From: Streptomyces sp. NBC_01275
GTDB lineage: Bacteria > Actinomycetota > Actinomycetes > Streptomycetales > Streptomycetaceae
Direction of reading: 5' to 3'
Length of the DNA: 64,000 nt
Assembly: GCF_026340655.1 (NCBI RefSeq)
Contig: NZ_JAPEOZ010000001.1
Span: 8,866,001 to 8,930,000, forward strand
In this document: positions 44,700 through 53,953 of the stretch, one piece after another
Layout: each line of letters begins with the position of its first letter
Numbering within the stretch: position 1 is the first letter of the stretch
Made by a program: the position numbers and the translations under genes
Notes under the pieces: model-generated
Seen by the model: the letters and a program-made list of their open reading frames with translations, nothing else
What the model was told of the DNA's origin: nothing
Database searches by the model: none

Positions 44700-46076
44700 T
44701 CACTTCTCCTCGACCGGGACCTTCTGCGACGGCGGGGCGGCCACCCCGTTGAGGGCCGAAGTCCCGTTCGCGCCCTGCCCGTTCTGGTTCATCGAGGCGA
44801 GCAGCTGCCGGGCCAGCCCCAGCCCCGTGCCGCCCATGGTGAGAGCCTTGGCCAACATGTCGGCCACACCGTCGGCGCCGTTGAGCACCACCATGTTGTC
44901 GACGTTGCCGAACGCGGACGCGCCCGCCTGGACGATCTCCGGCCACTTCTCCGCGAGCTGCTGCGCGACGACCGCCTCCTGGTTCTCGGCGAGCGCGGCG
45001 GCGCGGGCCTTGATGGCGTCGGCCTCGGCGAGCCCCTGGGCCCGGTTCGCCTCGGCCTTTGCGAGACCCTTCGCCTGCGTGGCGGCGGCCTCCGCCTCAC
45101 CGGCGGAGCGGGTCTCCGTAGCCTTGGCCTCGGCCGCCGAGATCCGGGCGTCGCGCTCGGCCTCGGCCAGCGTCCGCTTCTCGTACGCCTTGGCGTCGGC
45201 CGGCTTGCGGACGTCGGCCTGGAGCTGCTGCTCGCGCCGCTGTGCCTCGAGTTCGGCGACCCGCGTCTCCTGGACCACGACCTCCTGACGGGCCGCGGCG
45301 TCGGCGAGCGGCCCGGCCTGCCGGGCCTTGGCGTTGGCCTTGTCCTGTTCGGCCTGGTATCCGGCCTTGAGGATCTCGCTGTCCCGGGTGGCCTCCGCCA
45401 TCCGTCCGAACGCCAGCTGCTCGGCCTCGGTGGCCAGCCGGTCGGCCTCGGCCTGCGCGATGCGCGCGTCCCGCCGCACGGCCGCCAGGTGCGGGGCGGA
45501 CAGGTTCTTGATGTATCCGGTCGGGTCCTCGATCTCGTGGATCTGCAGGGAGTCCACGATCAGGCCCAGCTTCTCCATCTCCGTGCCGCACGCGGCCCGG
45601 GCCTGCCCGGTCAGCTTCTCCCGGTCGCGGATCATGTCCTCGACCGTCAACCCGCCCACGATGGCCCGCAGATGACCGGCGAACACGGTGTGCACGCGCT
45701 CCGCCATGAGCTTCTGCTGGTCGAGGAAGCGGCGGGCCGCATTGGCGATCGACACGAAGTCGTCGCCCACCTTGAAGATGACCACGCCCCGCACCTTCAG
45801 CGGAATGCCCTGGTGGGTCACGCAGTCCACGTGCAGCTCCGTCTGGTTCAGGTCGAGCGAGAGCTTGCGCACGGCCTGCATGCCGGGCGTCACGAGCGTG
45901 CCCCGCCCGGTGACGATCCGGAATCCCATTCCCTCCTCGAGGCCTTCCAGCTTGTGCTTCGAACCGGAGATGATGAGCGCCTCGTTGGGCTCCGCGACAC
46001 GCCACATCAACTTGAACGCACCGATCAGGACGAGGACGGCGCCGACTGCCGCCCCGACGATGAAACCGACTTCCAT
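44700..46076 (-). CDS. Flotillin-like SPFH-domain protein
   Basis: 458 residues: an N-terminal membrane segment (VGFIVGAAVGAVLVLIGAFKL), the SPFH domain (about 35-220) with VAEPNEALIISG and VVIFKVGDDFVSIANAARRFLDQQ, and a long Ala/Glu-rich coiled coil with EAKA/EAEA repeats (about 230-400). Flotillins scaffold membrane microdomains. The start is ATG 46076 or ATG 46082; GGGGGAG gives better spacing to 46076. An NfeD-like gene lies upstream on the same strand, the usual flotillin partner. Confidence 0.9.
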   Translation of the reverse strand: MEVGFIVGAAVGAVLVLIGAFKLMWRVAEPNEALIISGSKHKLEGLEEGMGFRIVTGRGTLVTPGMQAVRKLSLDLNQTELHVDCVTHQGIPLKVRGVVIFKVGDDFVSIANAARRFLDQQKLMAERVHTVFAGHLRAIVGGLTVEDMIRDREKLTGQARAACGTEMEKLGLIVDSLQIHEIEDPTGYIKNLSAPHLAAVRRDARIAQAEADRLATEAEQLAFGRMAEATRDSEILKAGYQAEQDKANAKARQAGPLADAAARQEVVVQETRVAELEAQRREQQLQADVRKPADAKAYEKRTLAEAERDARISAAEAKATETRSAGEAEAAATQAKGLAKAEANRAQGLAEADAIKARAAALAENQEAVVAQQLAEKWPEIVQAGASAFGNVDNMVVLNGADGVADMLAKALTMGGTGLGLARQLLASMNQNGQGANGTSALNGVAAPPSQKVPVEEK

Positions 46077-46218
46077 GGGCATGCACTCCCCCAATGCAGG
46101 GTGCCCTCGGGGCACCGTACGTACCGGGAGTGTGAGCCCGCGCACGAGCGGTGTACAGGCGCGGCCGAACCGCTGTTGCCCGCTTGGTACATACGGCACA
46201 CCACGGGCACGCGCCGCC

Positions 46219-46437
46219 TCAACTGCCGTACATCGCCGAGACGTAGACCGTCCGCGGCGGAAGGTACTCCACCACCGTGACCATCGTCCCCCTCTCGATG
46301 CGCTCACTACCGGAGGCGGCGTAGGCCAGGAAGTGCTCGGCCCCGCCCCGCACCCGGACGATCACCTCGCCGACGAGCCCGGGCCCGACCGTTCCGGTGA
46401 CCCGCCCCATGAGCCCGACCATCGACGTATCGTCCAT
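46219..46437 (-). CDS. Short NfeD-like OB-fold protein
   Basis: 72 residues: LMGRVTGTVGPGLVGEVIVRV and GTMVTVVEYLPPRTVYV have the pattern of the NfeD C-terminal OB domain, without a membrane helix. Its location two bases after the amidase gene and upstream of flotillin supports the call. ATG 46437 has only a weak ribosome site. It was recovered as the end of a longer, non-coding-looking frame. Confidence 0.65.
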   Translation of the reverse strand: MDDTSMVGLMGRVTGTVGPGLVGEVIVRVRGGAEHFLAYAASGSERIERGTMVTVVEYLPPRTVYVSAMYGS

Positions 46438-46439
46438 GG

Positions 46440-47888
46440 TCACAGAGTAGGGGCGGAACGCCCTTGCACCGCCTGGCTTTCCGCGGTGGCCGGCTTCGGC
46501 GGCCAGATCTCGTGCCAGCGCAGCTCCGCCTCCAGCTGGGCGGCCAGCGACAGCAGCAGCGGCTCGCTGTGCGCCGGACCCAGCAGCTGCGCCCCGACCG
46601 GCAGTCCGCCGGGGGTGAAGCCCGCGGGGACGTTGACGCCGGGCCAGCCCAGCACGTTCCACGGCCAGGCGTAGGGACAGGCGGCGATCATCGCCCGGTC
46701 GGTGGCGAAGCCGCTCAGCCGTGCCATGGCCCCGATGCGCGGCGGGGGCGCGGCCGTGGTCGGCGCGAGGACGACGTCGTACGTCGTGAAGAAGCCGCCG
46801 ACACGGCGGTGCAGGACCGTCTCCGCGCGCCGGGCCGCCCGCAGCGGGGGCCCGCCGAGCAGCCGGCCCAGCCGGGCCGCGCCGTGGGTGCGCGGGTCGA
46901 GGAGGTGGGGGAAGGGGGCCTCGGCGACGTACTGGGCGATGCCGGCGGTGGCCCGGGGCAGGAAGGTCAGCCCGATCTGCCCGTAGGGCGGGTCGGCCTC
47001 CTCGACGGTGTGGCCGAGGGCGGCCAGCCGTTCGGCGAGGTCGACCACCCGGGCCCGCACCTCCGGCAGCAGCCGTGCGGGCGCGGCGCTGAACGGCGGC
47101 TTCAGCGAGAGCGCGATGCGCAGCCGCCCGGGGTCGCGGCCCACCGCGGCCGAGGCGTCGACGGCGGGCGGCCGGTGCGGGTCGTGCGCGTGGTTGCCGC
47201 TCGCCGCGTCGAGGAGCAGGGCCGCGTCGGCGACCGTGCGGGCCAGCGTGCCGTTGACCGTGATGCCGTGGAAGGCCTCGCCGCGCGGCCAGGTGGAGAC
47301 CCGGCCGCGCTGCGGCTTGACGCCGATCAGATGGGTCCAGGCGGCCGGGATGCGGACCGAGCCGGCCCCGTCCGAGCCGAGCGCGGCCGACACCAGGCCC
47401 GCCGCGACCGCGGCCGCCGAGCCGCCGGAGGAGCCGCCCGGGGTGTGCTCGGTGCTCCAGGGATTGCGGGTCGCGCCGAAGGCCGGGCCCTCGGTGAACG
47501 GCCACTGCCCGAGCTCGCAGGTGTTGGTCTTGCCGACGATCACGGCCCCGGCGGCGCGCAGTCGGCGCACCGCCTCCCCGTCCTCGGCGACCGCCGGGTA
47601 CGCGCCCGGGCAGCCGAAGGCGGTGGGCTCGCCCGCCACGTCCATGTCGTCCTTGACGGCGACGGGCGCCCCGAGCAGCGGCCTGCGCACCCCCGCGGCC
47701 AGCTCCCGGTCGGCCCGCTCGGCCTCGGCGAGCGCGGCCTCGGCCCGCACGATCCGAAACGCGTTGAGGCTGCCCTGGGTGGCCTCGATCCGGGCGAGGG
47801 TCTGCTCGACGAGCGTGCGGGAGGACACCTCGCCCTCGGACAGGGCACGGACGGTGTCCGTGAGGCCGGCGGCACGGTCGGGGATCAT
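46440..47888 (-). CDS. Amidase-signature family hydrolase
   Basis: 482 residues with the Ser-cisSer-Lys triad of amidases: VKDDMDV (Lys), PGGSSGGSAAAVAAGL (cis-Ser region) and GSDGAGSVRIPAAWTH (nucleophile Ser). The family includes hydrolases for many amides and also GatA; GatA is unlikely here because no gatB/gatC is near. GGAGGTG lies 6 bases before ATG 47888. It is followed by NfeD-like and flotillin genes. Substrate unknown. Confidence 0.9.
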   Translation of the reverse strand: MIPDRAAGLTDTVRALSEGEVSSRTLVEQTLARIEATQGSLNAFRIVRAEAALAEAERADRELAAGVRRPLLGAPVAVKDDMDVAGEPTAFGCPGAYPAVAEDGEAVRRLRAAGAVIVGKTNTCELGQWPFTEGPAFGATRNPWSTEHTPGGSSGGSAAAVAAGLVSAALGSDGAGSVRIPAAWTHLIGVKPQRGRVSTWPRGEAFHGITVNGTLARTVADAALLLDAASGNHAHDPHRPPAVDASAAVGRDPGRLRIALSLKPPFSAAPARLLPEVRARVVDLAERLAALGHTVEEADPPYGQIGLTFLPRATAGIAQYVAEAPFPHLLDPRTHGAARLGRLLGGPPLRAARRAETVLHRRVGGFFTTYDVVLAPTTAAPPPRIGAMARLSGFATDRAMIAACPYAWPWNVLGWPGVNVPAGFTPGGLPVGAQLLGPAHSEPLLLSLAAQLEAELRWHEIWPPKPATAESQAVQGRSAPTL

Positions 47889-48067
47889 GCGGGGCACCTC
47901 CGGGACGACGACGTCGACTACCGAACGGTAACGTCTGGCGGGGGCGCGACGGAACGGCGCGCGGGGAGAAGGCGGCTGACTGTCCGCCACAGGTGTCACA
48001 CAGGCATCTTCCGTTCCTGCGCAAGGGATTGACGTGTTCCTGCCTCACCCCTACTTTCTGATCGACT

Positions 48068-48086
48068 TTCCGAACTTTGTTCGGAA
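48068..48086. promoter_or_regulatory. Palindromic operator upstream of the arabinosidase-like gene
   Basis: TTCCGAACTTTGTTCGGAA has perfect 8-base arms and a 3-base centre, ending 33 bases before ATG 48120. A further half copy (TTTCGAAC) follows at 48087. The form suits a LacI- or ROK-type sugar regulator. Confidence 0.6.
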
Positions 48087-48119
48087 TTTCGAACCCTGAG
48101 CCGTAGGGAGAGCCGCACC

Positions 48120-49520
48120 ATGACCACACGTCCCCGCACCCCGTCCCGCACCCCGTCCCGTCGGGCCCTGCTGCGCGCGATGGCCGCCCTGCCCGTCGCC
48201 GCCCTCGTGCTCGGCGAGGCGCCCGGCCTGCTCGGCACGGCCCTCGCCGCCGCCCCGCCCAGCGGATCGGCCACCCGGTACACCATCGTCCCGTTCCTCA
48301 ACAGCGACGACGGCACGGTGAACGTCTACCAGTCCGACGACGCCACCGACTTCCGGCTGGTGCAGTCCTCGGCCTACACCCCGCCCAGCAACCGCATCCG
48401 CGACGCGAGCGTCTTCAAACACACCGACGGCTACTACTACCTGACCTACACCACCCACACCTGGCAGGACGTCAGCACCACCATCGGCTTCGCCCGCAGC
48501 TCCGACCGGGTCGGCTGGACGTTCCTCTACGACTACACCGTCCCCATCGCCAACCTCTCCCGGGCCTGGGCGCCGGAGTGGTTCGTCGACAGCGACGGCA
48601 GCGTCAACGTCATCGTGTCCTGCTCCACGACGAACGACGAGTGGATCTTCACGCCGTATGTCCTCAAGGCGGCCAACTCCGCGCTCACCGCCTGGAGTTC
48701 ACCGGTCGCCCTGTCCGGCATCGGCGCCAACCACATCGACACGTTCATCGTGAGGATCGGCTCGACCTACCACGCGTTCACGAAGAACGAGACCGCCAAG
48801 TACATCGAGTACGCCACCGCGTCCAGCCTCACCGGCCCCTACACGATCACCAGGACCGGCGACTGGGCGGGCTGGGGCAGCTACCGCGAGGGCCCGGCCC
48901 TCGTCCAGCTCGACAACGGCGGCTGGCGGATCTTCTTCGACGGCTACGGCGACGGCAACTACTACTACAGCGACAGCTACGACACCTTCGCCACCTGGAG
49001 CGCGCCCACCGCCCTGCCCGGCATCTCGGGCACCGCACGCCACTTCACGGTCGTCAAGGAGACGGTGACCGGCGGGGTGAGCATCACCAAGAACGCCACC
49101 CGCTCCCTGCGCTCCGTCAACTACACCACCCGCTACTGGGAGGAGCAGTCCGCGCTGCTCAACCTCCCCGTGGTGACCAGCTCCAGCGCGACCGCCGACA
49201 AGCAGGCGGCCACCTTCACCGTGGTGGCCGGGCTCGCCGACGCCAACGGCTACTCGTTCCGCGACGCGGCCGGCAACTACCTGCGCCACTACAACTACCG
49301 CGGCCGCTTCGACGCGAACGACGGCACGTCGACGTTCGCCAAGGACGCGACCTTCGTCGCCCGGACGGGCACGGCGAGCGGCGCGGTGCGCTTCGAGTCG
49401 TACAACTACCCCGGCTACTACCTGCGCCACTACAACTACCAACTCCGCCTGGAACGGTCGGACGGCACGGACCTGTTCCGCCAGGACAGCTCCTTCGTGC
49501 CGGCGACGGCCTGGGCCTGA
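48120..49520 (+). CDS. Exported GH43-like arabinofuranosidase with AbfB (CBM42) domain
   Basis: 466 residues. A twin-arginine signal (SRRALLRAMA) and hydrophobic stretch end near AAAP (about 46). The five-bladed propeller domain (about 50-345) has candidate GH43 carboxylates D95 (RDASVF), D207 (HIDTFIV) and E257 (YREGPALV). Two AbfB-type repeats follow (NYLRHYNYRGRFDANDGT and YYLRHYNYQLRLERSDGT), which bind arabinofuranose side chains. It likely degrades plant arabinan or arabinoxylan. A GGGAGAG site precedes ATG 48120 and a palindrome precedes that. Confidence 0.85.
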   Translation: MTTRPRTPSRTPSRRALLRAMAALPVAALVLGEAPGLLGTALAAAPPSGSATRYTIVPFLNSDDGTVNVYQSDDATDFRLVQSSAYTPPSNRIRDASVFKHTDGYYYLTYTTHTWQDVSTTIGFARSSDRVGWTFLYDYTVPIANLSRAWAPEWFVDSDGSVNVIVSCSTTNDEWIFTPYVLKAANSALTAWSSPVALSGIGANHIDTFIVRIGSTYHAFTKNETAKYIEYATASSLTGPYTITRTGDWAGWGSYREGPALVQLDNGGWRIFFDGYGDGNYYYSDSYDTFATWSAPTALPGISGTARHFTVVKETVTGGVSITKNATRSLRSVNYTTRYWEEQSALLNLPVVTSSSATADKQAATFTVVAGLADANGYSFRDAAGNYLRHYNYRGRFDANDGTSTFAKDATFVARTGTASGAVRFESYNYPGYYLRHYNYQLRLERSDGTDLFRQDSSFVPATAWA

Positions 49521-49587
49521 GCCGCGCCCGCGCCGCGGGAGGCCGTGCCGGTCGGCACGCCTCCCGCACGCCGGTAGCCTGGCCGGC

Positions 49588-50124
49588 GTGATGGTGGGGA
49601 GCCAAGAGACCCGGCTGGTCGTCCTGCGCGGCAACAGCGCCTCGGGCAAGTCGTCCGTCGCGGCCGCTCTGCGCGAACGCTTCGGCCGAGGTCTGGCCCT
49701 GGTGGCCCAGGACAATCTCCGCCGGGTCGTGCTGCGCGAGCGCGACCGGCCCGGCGCCGCCAACATCGGCCTCATCGACACCGTCGCCCGCTACGCCCTG
49801 GGCGCCGGCTATCACGTCGTACTCGAAGGCATCCTCTACGCCGACCGCTACGGCGACATGCTCGCGCGGCTGCGGGCCGAGCACCGCGGCGCGACCCACG
49901 GCTACTACCTGCACGTGCCGTTCGGGGAGACGGTCGCCCGGCACGCGACCAAGCCGATCGCGAGCGAGGTCGACGAGACGGACCTGCGCGACTGGTACCG
50001 GGAGCTCGATCTGCTGCCCGGCGGCGCCGAGACCGTCATCGGCGCCGACAGCAGCCTCGAGGAGACCGTCGCCCGCATCCTGCGCGAGACCGGCCTGGCC
50101 GACCTCCCCGAGGTGGACCGCTGA
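49588..50124 (+). CDS. P-loop kinase (zeta-toxin / AAA_33-like), probable leaderless mRNA
   Basis: 178 residues. Walker A GNSASGKSS is at about 15-23; VAQDNLRRVVLRER, a Walker B-like VVLEGILYADRYG and a lid region with HATKPIASEVDETDL follow. The shape fits small-molecule kinases of the AAA_33/zeta-like group; the substrate is unknown. A TAGCCT -10 element at 49575 lies only 7 bases before GTG 49588 and there is no ribosome site, which suggests a leaderless transcript. It converges with the Ser/Thr kinase gene. Confidence 0.8.
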   Translation: MMVGSQETRLVVLRGNSASGKSSVAAALRERFGRGLALVAQDNLRRVVLRERDRPGAANIGLIDTVARYALGAGYHVVLEGILYADRYGDMLARLRAEHRGATHGYYLHVPFGETVARHATKPIASEVDETDLRDWYRELDLLPGGAETVIGADSSLEETVARILRETGLADLPEVDR

Positions 50125-50131
50125 GCCGCCG

Positions 50132-51898
50132 TCACACGGCGCTGCGCAGGGCGATCCAGGTGGCGCGGGTCACGATGCCGTTGACCCGCAGCCCCCTGGC
50201 GCTCTGGAAGGCGCGCACCGCCGTCTCCGTCTCGGGGCCGAACTCGCCGTTCACGCCGCCGCTGCCCACGTCGTACCCCCGCTTGGTCAGCATGCACTGG
50301 GCCTGGAGCACCCGTTTGCCGGTGGCTCCCGGGACGGTGCGGGCGTAGCCGGCGTAGTAGGTGCAGTCGGCGATCCAGGGCGGCGTCGCGGCGACGGTCG
50401 GGGTGGGGTCGGGGGACGGGGACGCGGCGGTGGAGGGGCCGGCGCCACCGGCGGGGGTGCTCGCGGAACCAGGGGTGCTCTGCGGGTCCTCGTCGCCGAG
50501 CGGCGCGGACCCGGCGGGCTGCGGGGCGCCCTCGGCGACGGCGATCTCGGAGCCCTTGCCGGACGCGCCCCCCGTGGACGCCCCGCTCGGGACGCCGGTC
50601 GCGCTGGGCGAGGCCGGGCCTTGGGGCAGATCGCCGGGCGGGGCGCCCACCGCCGTTGCGACGGTCTCCGGCGCAACGGCCCTCGCCGGGCCGCCCTCGC
50701 GCATCAGGGCGAAGGCGCTCGCGGCGACCGCGCACAGGGCGGTGCCCGCGACGGCGGCCAGGACCTGCTTTCTGCGCCGCCAGGGGCGGGCCGTCGTCGA
50801 GGCCGTCTCGGGAGACGACGGCTCCGGCTCCGGCGCGGGCGCCGGGCCGGGCTGCGCGGGCGGGGACGCCGACGCCGCCTTGTCCCGGTAGTCCGTGGGC
50901 CGCAGGGCGGCCGCCCGTTCCACGGGGAGGCGGTGCAGGGTCTCGTACGCCCGTTGCCGGGCCAGCACCTCGCCGTGCAGCGGTTCCGGCCATGCCGGCG
51001 TCCCGGACTGCGTCCCGGCCGCGTCGATCAGCTCCTGCGGGGTGGGGCGGCGCTCGGGCTCCTTGGCCAGACAGGCGGTCAGCAGCGCGCCCAGCTCCGG
51101 GTCGGCGGCCGTGAGCGCGCCGGTCACCTCCGGATTCGGCTCCTCGAACGCCACCCGGTGCATCACGTCGACGCCCGTGCCGTCGCCGAACGGGGCCCGT
51201 CCGGTGGCCGCGTACAGCAGGGTGCAGGCCAGCGAGAACACGTCGGACGCGGTGTCGCAGTGGCCCGTGCGCAGATACTCCGGCGACATGTAGGCCGGGG
51301 TGCCGACCCGGTTGCCCGTGCCGGTGATCGCGCTGGCGTCCGCGGCCTTGGAGATCCCGAAGTCGATCACATGCGCGCCCTCGACCGACAGCAGCACGTT
51401 GGACGGCTTCAGATCCCGGTGCACGACTCCCGCGGCGGCCAGGGCGGCGAGCGCCCGCCCCAGTTCCGCCACCAGCCGCCGGACGGTGTCCGCACCCAGG
51501 GTGCCGCCGTCCCGGACGGCGGCCGCCAGATCGGGTCCGGGCACGTACTCGGTCGCCATCCACAGCAGATGGTCGGTCCAGCCGCTGCCGCGTAACCTCG
51601 GGGCGTACGGCGGGCCGACCTGGGCGTGCACCTCCACCTCGCGGGCGAACCGGCGCTGGAAGCGGACGTCCTCGGCGTACTCCGGCCGGATCACCTTCAC
51701 CGCGAACAGCCCGGGACCGTCGTCGACGGACCGGGCCAGGTAGACGCGCCCCATCCCGCCGCTGCCGAGGATCGCCACCGGGACGAAGGGCCCTACCCGG
51801 TCCGGGTCGCCGACCCGCAGGGGCGAGGCCCCGGTCTGCCGGAGCGCGGCGGCCTCTTTCGCCGCGAAACTCGGTGTTGGCGGCCGCTGGTCAGACAC
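50132..51898 (-). CDS. Membrane Ser/Thr protein kinase with extracellular peptidoglycan-binding domain
   Basis: 588 residues. The kinase domain (about 35-300) has LGSGGMGRVY, K68, HRDLKPSN (160-167), DFG (179-181) and YMSPE. One membrane helix (379-399) follows a cytoplasmic linker; the outside part is a Pro/Ser/Ala-rich stalk and a C-terminal PG_binding_1 domain (about 520-588, VNGEFGPETETAVRAFQ). The plan resembles PknB, but with a different wall sensor in place of PASTA repeats. GTG 51898 follows AGGAG. Confidence 0.92.
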   Translation of the reverse strand: MSDQRPPTPSFAAKEAAALRQTGASPLRVGDPDRVGPFVPVAILGSGGMGRVYLARSVDDGPGLFAVKVIRPEYAEDVRFQRRFAREVEVHAQVGPPYAPRLRGSGWTDHLLWMATEYVPGPDLAAAVRDGGTLGADTVRRLVAELGRALAALAAAGVVHRDLKPSNVLLSVEGAHVIDFGISKAADASAITGTGNRVGTPAYMSPEYLRTGHCDTASDVFSLACTLLYAATGRAPFGDGTGVDVMHRVAFEEPNPEVTGALTAADPELGALLTACLAKEPERRPTPQELIDAAGTQSGTPAWPEPLHGEVLARQRAYETLHRLPVERAAALRPTDYRDKAASASPPAQPGPAPAPEPEPSSPETASTTARPWRRRKQVLAAVAGTALCAVAASAFALMREGGPARAVAPETVATAVGAPPGDLPQGPASPSATGVPSGASTGGASGKGSEIAVAEGAPQPAGSAPLGDEDPQSTPGSASTPAGGAGPSTAASPSPDPTPTVAATPPWIADCTYYAGYARTVPGATGKRVLQAQCMLTKRGYDVGSGGVNGEFGPETETAVRAFQSARGLRVNGIVTRATWIALRSAV

Positions 51899-51936
51899 GG
51901 AACTCCTGAAGTGATGCTGGTGGTGAGGCAGTTCGC

Positions 51937-51955
51937 CCTCGATCGCAGATCGAGG
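51937..51955. promoter_or_regulatory. CCTCGAT-N5-ATCGAGG inverted repeat
   Basis: A perfect 7-base inverted repeat lies 39 bases upstream of the Ser/Thr kinase start. It could be an operator. The gap has no coding frame. Confidence 0.35.
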
Positions 51956-52080
51956 CTAGTCGAGCCGTGGCCTGTGCTCAGGCTTTCAACAGCTTCCGTC
52001 GGCAAAGGATCGCTGGTCCAGGCCTTTCGCGCCAGCCTTGCGTGCCGGCTTTCGTCCCGGTTCTGACGCCAATTTCCGGT

Positions 52081-52140
52081 GGGCGACCGTGGGTGGCGGC
52101 GGGTGGCGGCGGGCGGCGGCGGGCGACCTTGGGCGCCGAC
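52081..52140. repeat. Six 10-bp tandem units GGGYGRCSNN
   Basis: Six consecutive 10-base units, each starting GGGT/C-GG/AC, lie in the gap between the SulP stop and the kinase start. Three of them are nearly identical (GGGTGGCGGC twice, then GGGCGGCGGC). Confidence 0.7.
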
Positions 52141-52147
52141 GGCCGGT

Positions 52148-53860
52148 TCACCGCCGCCGCAGCCACTCCCGGTACGCGGTCACGGCGGTCGGCAGCGTGG
52201 GGAAGACGAGGTCAGGGCCGACGGACTCGGTGAGGCCGTAGGAGTCCAGGTCGTCGCGCAGATCCTGCTTCACCCGCGCCAGGGCGAACACGATGCCGCG
52301 GTGGGCGAGTTCACGGCGCAGCTCGTCGACCGCGTCGAGGGCGGTGATGTCGACCTCCACATTGGCCTCGGCGTTGAGGACGAACCACCGCACCGGGTCC
52401 TTCTGCTCCTCCACGGCGGCCAGCGCCCGGCGGCGGAAGTTCTCCGCGTTGGCGAAGAACAGCGGGGAGTCGTAGCGGTACACCAGCAGGCCCGGGATCG
52501 TGCGGGCCTGCGCATAGTCGTCCACGTCGTGCATGCCGGCGACGCCCGGTACCAGGCCCTCGACCGCGTCGTGCGGCCGGGCCACCCGGCTCAGCAGTTC
52601 GGCCACCGACAGGCCCACGGCGACCAGCACGCCGTAGAGGATGTCCAGGGCCAGCACGCCGACCAGGCAGCCGAGGGCGAGCAGCAGTTCGCGACGGCGG
52701 AAGGAGGCCAGGCGGCGGAAGCCCGCGAGGTCGATCATGCGGACGGCGGCGTAGCAGACGAGCGCGCCCAGCACGGCCGAGGGGGTGCGGGCCAGGAGCG
52801 GGCCGAGGAAGAGCAGCACGGCGAGGACGACGACGCCGGCGATCAGCGAGTACACCTGACTGCGGGCACCGGCGGAGGAGGCCAGCGCGGTGCGGCTGGC
52901 GCTGCTGCTGACCGGGAAGCCGTGCAGCGTGCCCGCGCCGAGGTTGGCCGCGCCCAGGGCCAGGAACTCCTGGTTGGCGTCGAGCCCCGGACCCTCGTCG
53001 TCACGGTCGGCGAAGGCCCGCGCGGTCAGGACGAAGTCGGTGTAGCCGACCAGCAGCACGCCCAGCGCGGGCAGCACCAGCTGCGGAACCTCCGTCAGGT
53101 CCGGTACGGCCGGGTGCGGCAGGCCCGAGGGGATCTCGCCGATCACCTTCAGGCCGTAGCGGTCGTCGAGGTCGAGGACGACGACGGTCGCGGTGGCGAG
53201 CACCACGGCCAGCAGCGGGCCGGGCAGCGCGGGGAACCACCGCGCCACCGCGAACAGGACGGCGAGCGTGACCGCCGAGAACAGCACGGTCGCGAGGTGG
53301 GCGTCGGACAGGTTCCCTACGAAGGACCACAGTTGGGGGAGGAACTCCGCACCGGTCGTCGGCACGCCGGTCAGCTTGGGCAGCTGGTCCACGATCATGA
53401 TGAGCGCCACGCCCGCCAGATAGCCGATGAGGACGGGCCGGGAGAGCAGGTCCGCGACGAAGCCCAGCCGCAGCGCCCACGCCACCAGGCACAGCAGGCC
53501 CACCGTGACGGCCAGGGCGGCGGCCAGGGTGGCGTAGCGGCCGGGGTCGCCGACGGCGAGCGGGCCGACCACCACGGCCGTCATCAGCGCGGTCGTGGAC
53601 TCCGGGCCCACCGAGAGCAGTCGGGAGGAGCCGAACAGGGCGTACAGGGCGAGCGCGGGCAGGATCGCCCACAGCCCGGCCACCGGCGGCAGCCCGGCCA
53701 CGCCCGCGTACGCCATGACCTGCGGCACGAGATACGCGGCCACCGTCACCCCGGCGAGCAGGTCGCCGTGCAGCCACGCACGGCGGTAGCCGGTCAGCGC
53801 CGAGAGCCCGGGCAGCAGACGGCGCAGTCGTGGGGCGCGCTCCCTCGAACCGTGGGACAT
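52148..53860 (-). CDS. SulP-family anion transporter with STAS domain
   Basis: 570 residues. About 12 membrane helices include VTVAAYLVPQVMAYAGVAGLPP, the family's signature region; FPVSSSASRTALASSAGARS follows in a conserved re-entrant area. The C-terminal STAS domain (about 445-565) has VRWFVLNAEANVEVDITALD. It may carry sulfate, bicarbonate or other anions; no carbonic anhydrase or sulfate genes are near to decide. It is monocistronic by context. Confidence 0.9.
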   Translation of the reverse strand: MSHGSRERAPRLRRLLPGLSALTGYRRAWLHGDLLAGVTVAAYLVPQVMAYAGVAGLPPVAGLWAILPALALYALFGSSRLLSVGPESTTALMTAVVVGPLAVGDPGRYATLAAALAVTVGLLCLVAWALRLGFVADLLSRPVLIGYLAGVALIMIVDQLPKLTGVPTTGAEFLPQLWSFVGNLSDAHLATVLFSAVTLAVLFAVARWFPALPGPLLAVVLATATVVVLDLDDRYGLKVIGEIPSGLPHPAVPDLTEVPQLVLPALGVLLVGYTDFVLTARAFADRDDEGPGLDANQEFLALGAANLGAGTLHGFPVSSSASRTALASSAGARSQVYSLIAGVVVLAVLLFLGPLLARTPSAVLGALVCYAAVRMIDLAGFRRLASFRRRELLLALGCLVGVLALDILYGVLVAVGLSVAELLSRVARPHDAVEGLVPGVAGMHDVDDYAQARTIPGLLVYRYDSPLFFANAENFRRRALAAVEEQKDPVRWFVLNAEANVEVDITALDAVDELRRELAHRGIVFALARVKQDLRDDLDSYGLTESVGPDLVFPTLPTAVTAYREWLRRR

Positions 53861-53953
53861 CGATCTCCTCGTGCCGGATGCCCTCAGGATCCACTGCGGA
53901 GGGCATCCGGATCCACTGGGGGAGGAGGCCGGACGCGCCGTTCCCGGCCGAGG

